A program made the position numbers and the translations under genes. From positions 15,561,501 to 15,625,500 of the forward strand of contig NC_090283.1 in assembly GCF_037392515.1 (NCBI RefSeq): a stretch of 64,000 nucleotides of DNA, given 5' to 3'. Shown one piece after another: positions 62,611 through 64,000 of this stretch; position 1 is the first letter of the stretch, and each line of letters begins with the position of its first letter. The notes beneath the pieces were generated by a model that saw only the letters and a program-made list of their open reading frames with translations, made no database searches and was not told the origin of the DNA. The stretch comes from Haliotis asinina. Taxonomy: Eukaryota; Mollusca; Gastropoda; Lepetellida; Haliotidae.

Positions 62611-64000
62611 AAATTCGTACTGTACCTATAATTTCAATCAATTTAGCAGTAATGATCAAAGATTAGCCTTTTTTACGAGAGAGGCTACTTTCTGTGTAAA
62701 TCAGAAGAACTATTAATGTGTTTTGATAACAATTGCTTGCAATGTCGGGGGATTATGAGATGTTGCAGGAAGTAAGTGTTTGTTACTCGTCACTGCGAGT
62801 GAATACTAAGATACTATGTTTGCACATTGATTGAATTAACGGTGACAAGGTTACAAAACCTTCTTCTAAATTAAATCATTCATTCATTCGTTGTGATACT
62901 TCATATAATGAATCGTAGACATAAATAGCAAAACTGTATCACACTCATGTTCGTGTAGATTTGAAATAAACTAAGTTACTAATTTAGACCTAATTCATTT
63001 GCGATTATTGATTTTTTAAAGTTGACAATAATACATAATCGAATATGAAGTGATAACTCTTGCATCTACTCATAATATACATATATAGTACACATAAATC
63101 ATACAAGGGTAACTGGGGTATTTTGTTCAAGCTGTTTCATGCTTATATGAAATGTGATTTTTCAATGCAATTTACATAAGCATTGTGTAAGAAACGTTTG
63201 TATTTGATCTCTGTAATTATCTTATCCTGTGTAATGATCATGTGTATCAGATCCATCGTCAATAAAAGGAGGATAAAATATCAGTTACGGAATTGATGCG
63301 TGTAATCATTCAATCAGACAGCACTAAATATATGCACACCTCTTTCAACCTCAAAATAACAGTCTCTGGTCGAATGCATGTCCAGGTAAACTTTTGTCCC
63401 GTGACAAGTGTAAAATAAACTTATGCACTGTTACGTCACTGAACAACCTGTTTTGTGGAGTCATGCCCATTGCCAATCTTCTGAACCTCGTTTGCTTTAA
63501 AACAAATATAAGTATGTCCATCTTCATGAATATATGCTGTAAAATTATTGAAGATGTACAGCAACAATGTGTGAAAGGTTTCTCTAAACTGCAAACAATG
63601 CTATTGTTTGAGGAGAATGTGGCAGAACCCCTGTTGTTCTGGTTGTTCTGGTGACGTACACTTTGCCATAGTATCGATGAAAATGCTATGAAAAACTTCT
63701 AACCACCCGTCCTCAGATTTTTCTATAGTAAATGTATGGCGCGTCTCCCTGCAATGAACGCCGCCATGCGGCAGTGGTTGCCTGGGTCAGTGTCGGAGCG
63801 TTAGCGCAGGCGCATCAGACCCAGGGAACCAGGCTGTAAATCTAGATGAACCAAAGCGACAAACTGAATCTGTTATATGTAAGTCACAGACTAGCTTATT
63901 AGTACTTTCCTTTAAATATTCAGTATACACTACTAGTTGTGTTGTACAAATGGTACCGTATACCATTCTCATCAGTTGTTGGGCACAATGTGTGAAGCCC
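62611..64000. other. No gene recognised to the window end
   Basis: Presumed intron of the S28 peptidase. No S28 continuation exon (for example the Asp or His motif) was found. A small hairpin (cctgggtc ... gacccagg) lies at 63780-63824. Confidence 0.4.

Overview
This is eukaryotic, intron-rich, A+T-rich animal DNA. Phase-consistent GT-AG introns, molluscan-looking interspersed repeats (the gtgagtgag...caatattccagc family), nimbus-like I-group LINEs and a CARD/TRIM immune-type gene suggest a marine gastropod. An abalone (Haliotis) is my best guess, made from memory of repeat families and not from a search.

Host genes. (1) On the + strand from 4511 to 47153, twelve exons can be chained in consistent phase into one 884-codon reading frame: N-terminal CARD, coiled coil, RING-like finger, two B-boxes, long coiled coil, linker and C-terminal SPRY/B30.2. 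It looks like a pyrin-style innate immune sensor or adaptor built on a TRIM chassis, and is the most interesting object here. (2) On the - strand, 53815-55993 holds a complete three-exon ANKRD39-like gene (177 aa). (3) On the + strand from 56391, head to head with ANKRD39 across 397 bp, are the first four exons of an S28-family serine carboxypeptidase (PRSS16/PRCP/DPP7 type) with a signal peptide. It runs out of the window.

Mobile DNA fills the introns of gene 1. Three full-span copies of one RNase H-encoding LINE (A 13862-20136 minus; B 24278-32247 plus; C 40004-45559 plus) each have 12-13 bp target-site duplications, and each is dead for a different reason. LINE A carries a nested SINE whose 3' end resembles the LINE's own 3' end. 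LINE B carries a nested 2.3-kb block with an intron-containing Crypton-type tyrosine recombinase and several hairpins. A roughly 5.2-kb foldback (giant inverted repeat with TATG/TATC microsatellite arms) occupies the 6-kb intron 3. The first kilobase is a deleted Ty3/Gypsy pol remnant. A decayed, possibly DIRS-like gag pseudogene lies near 50-51 kb.

The right-hand 12 kb holds several small foldback/MITE-like elements and minisatellites inside or next to the peptidase gene, including a 39-bp array near 61-62 kb with a 390-bp (10-unit) higher-order period. The stretches 20149-24264, 32261-34795, 47162-48740 and 62611-64000 show no gene I can support.
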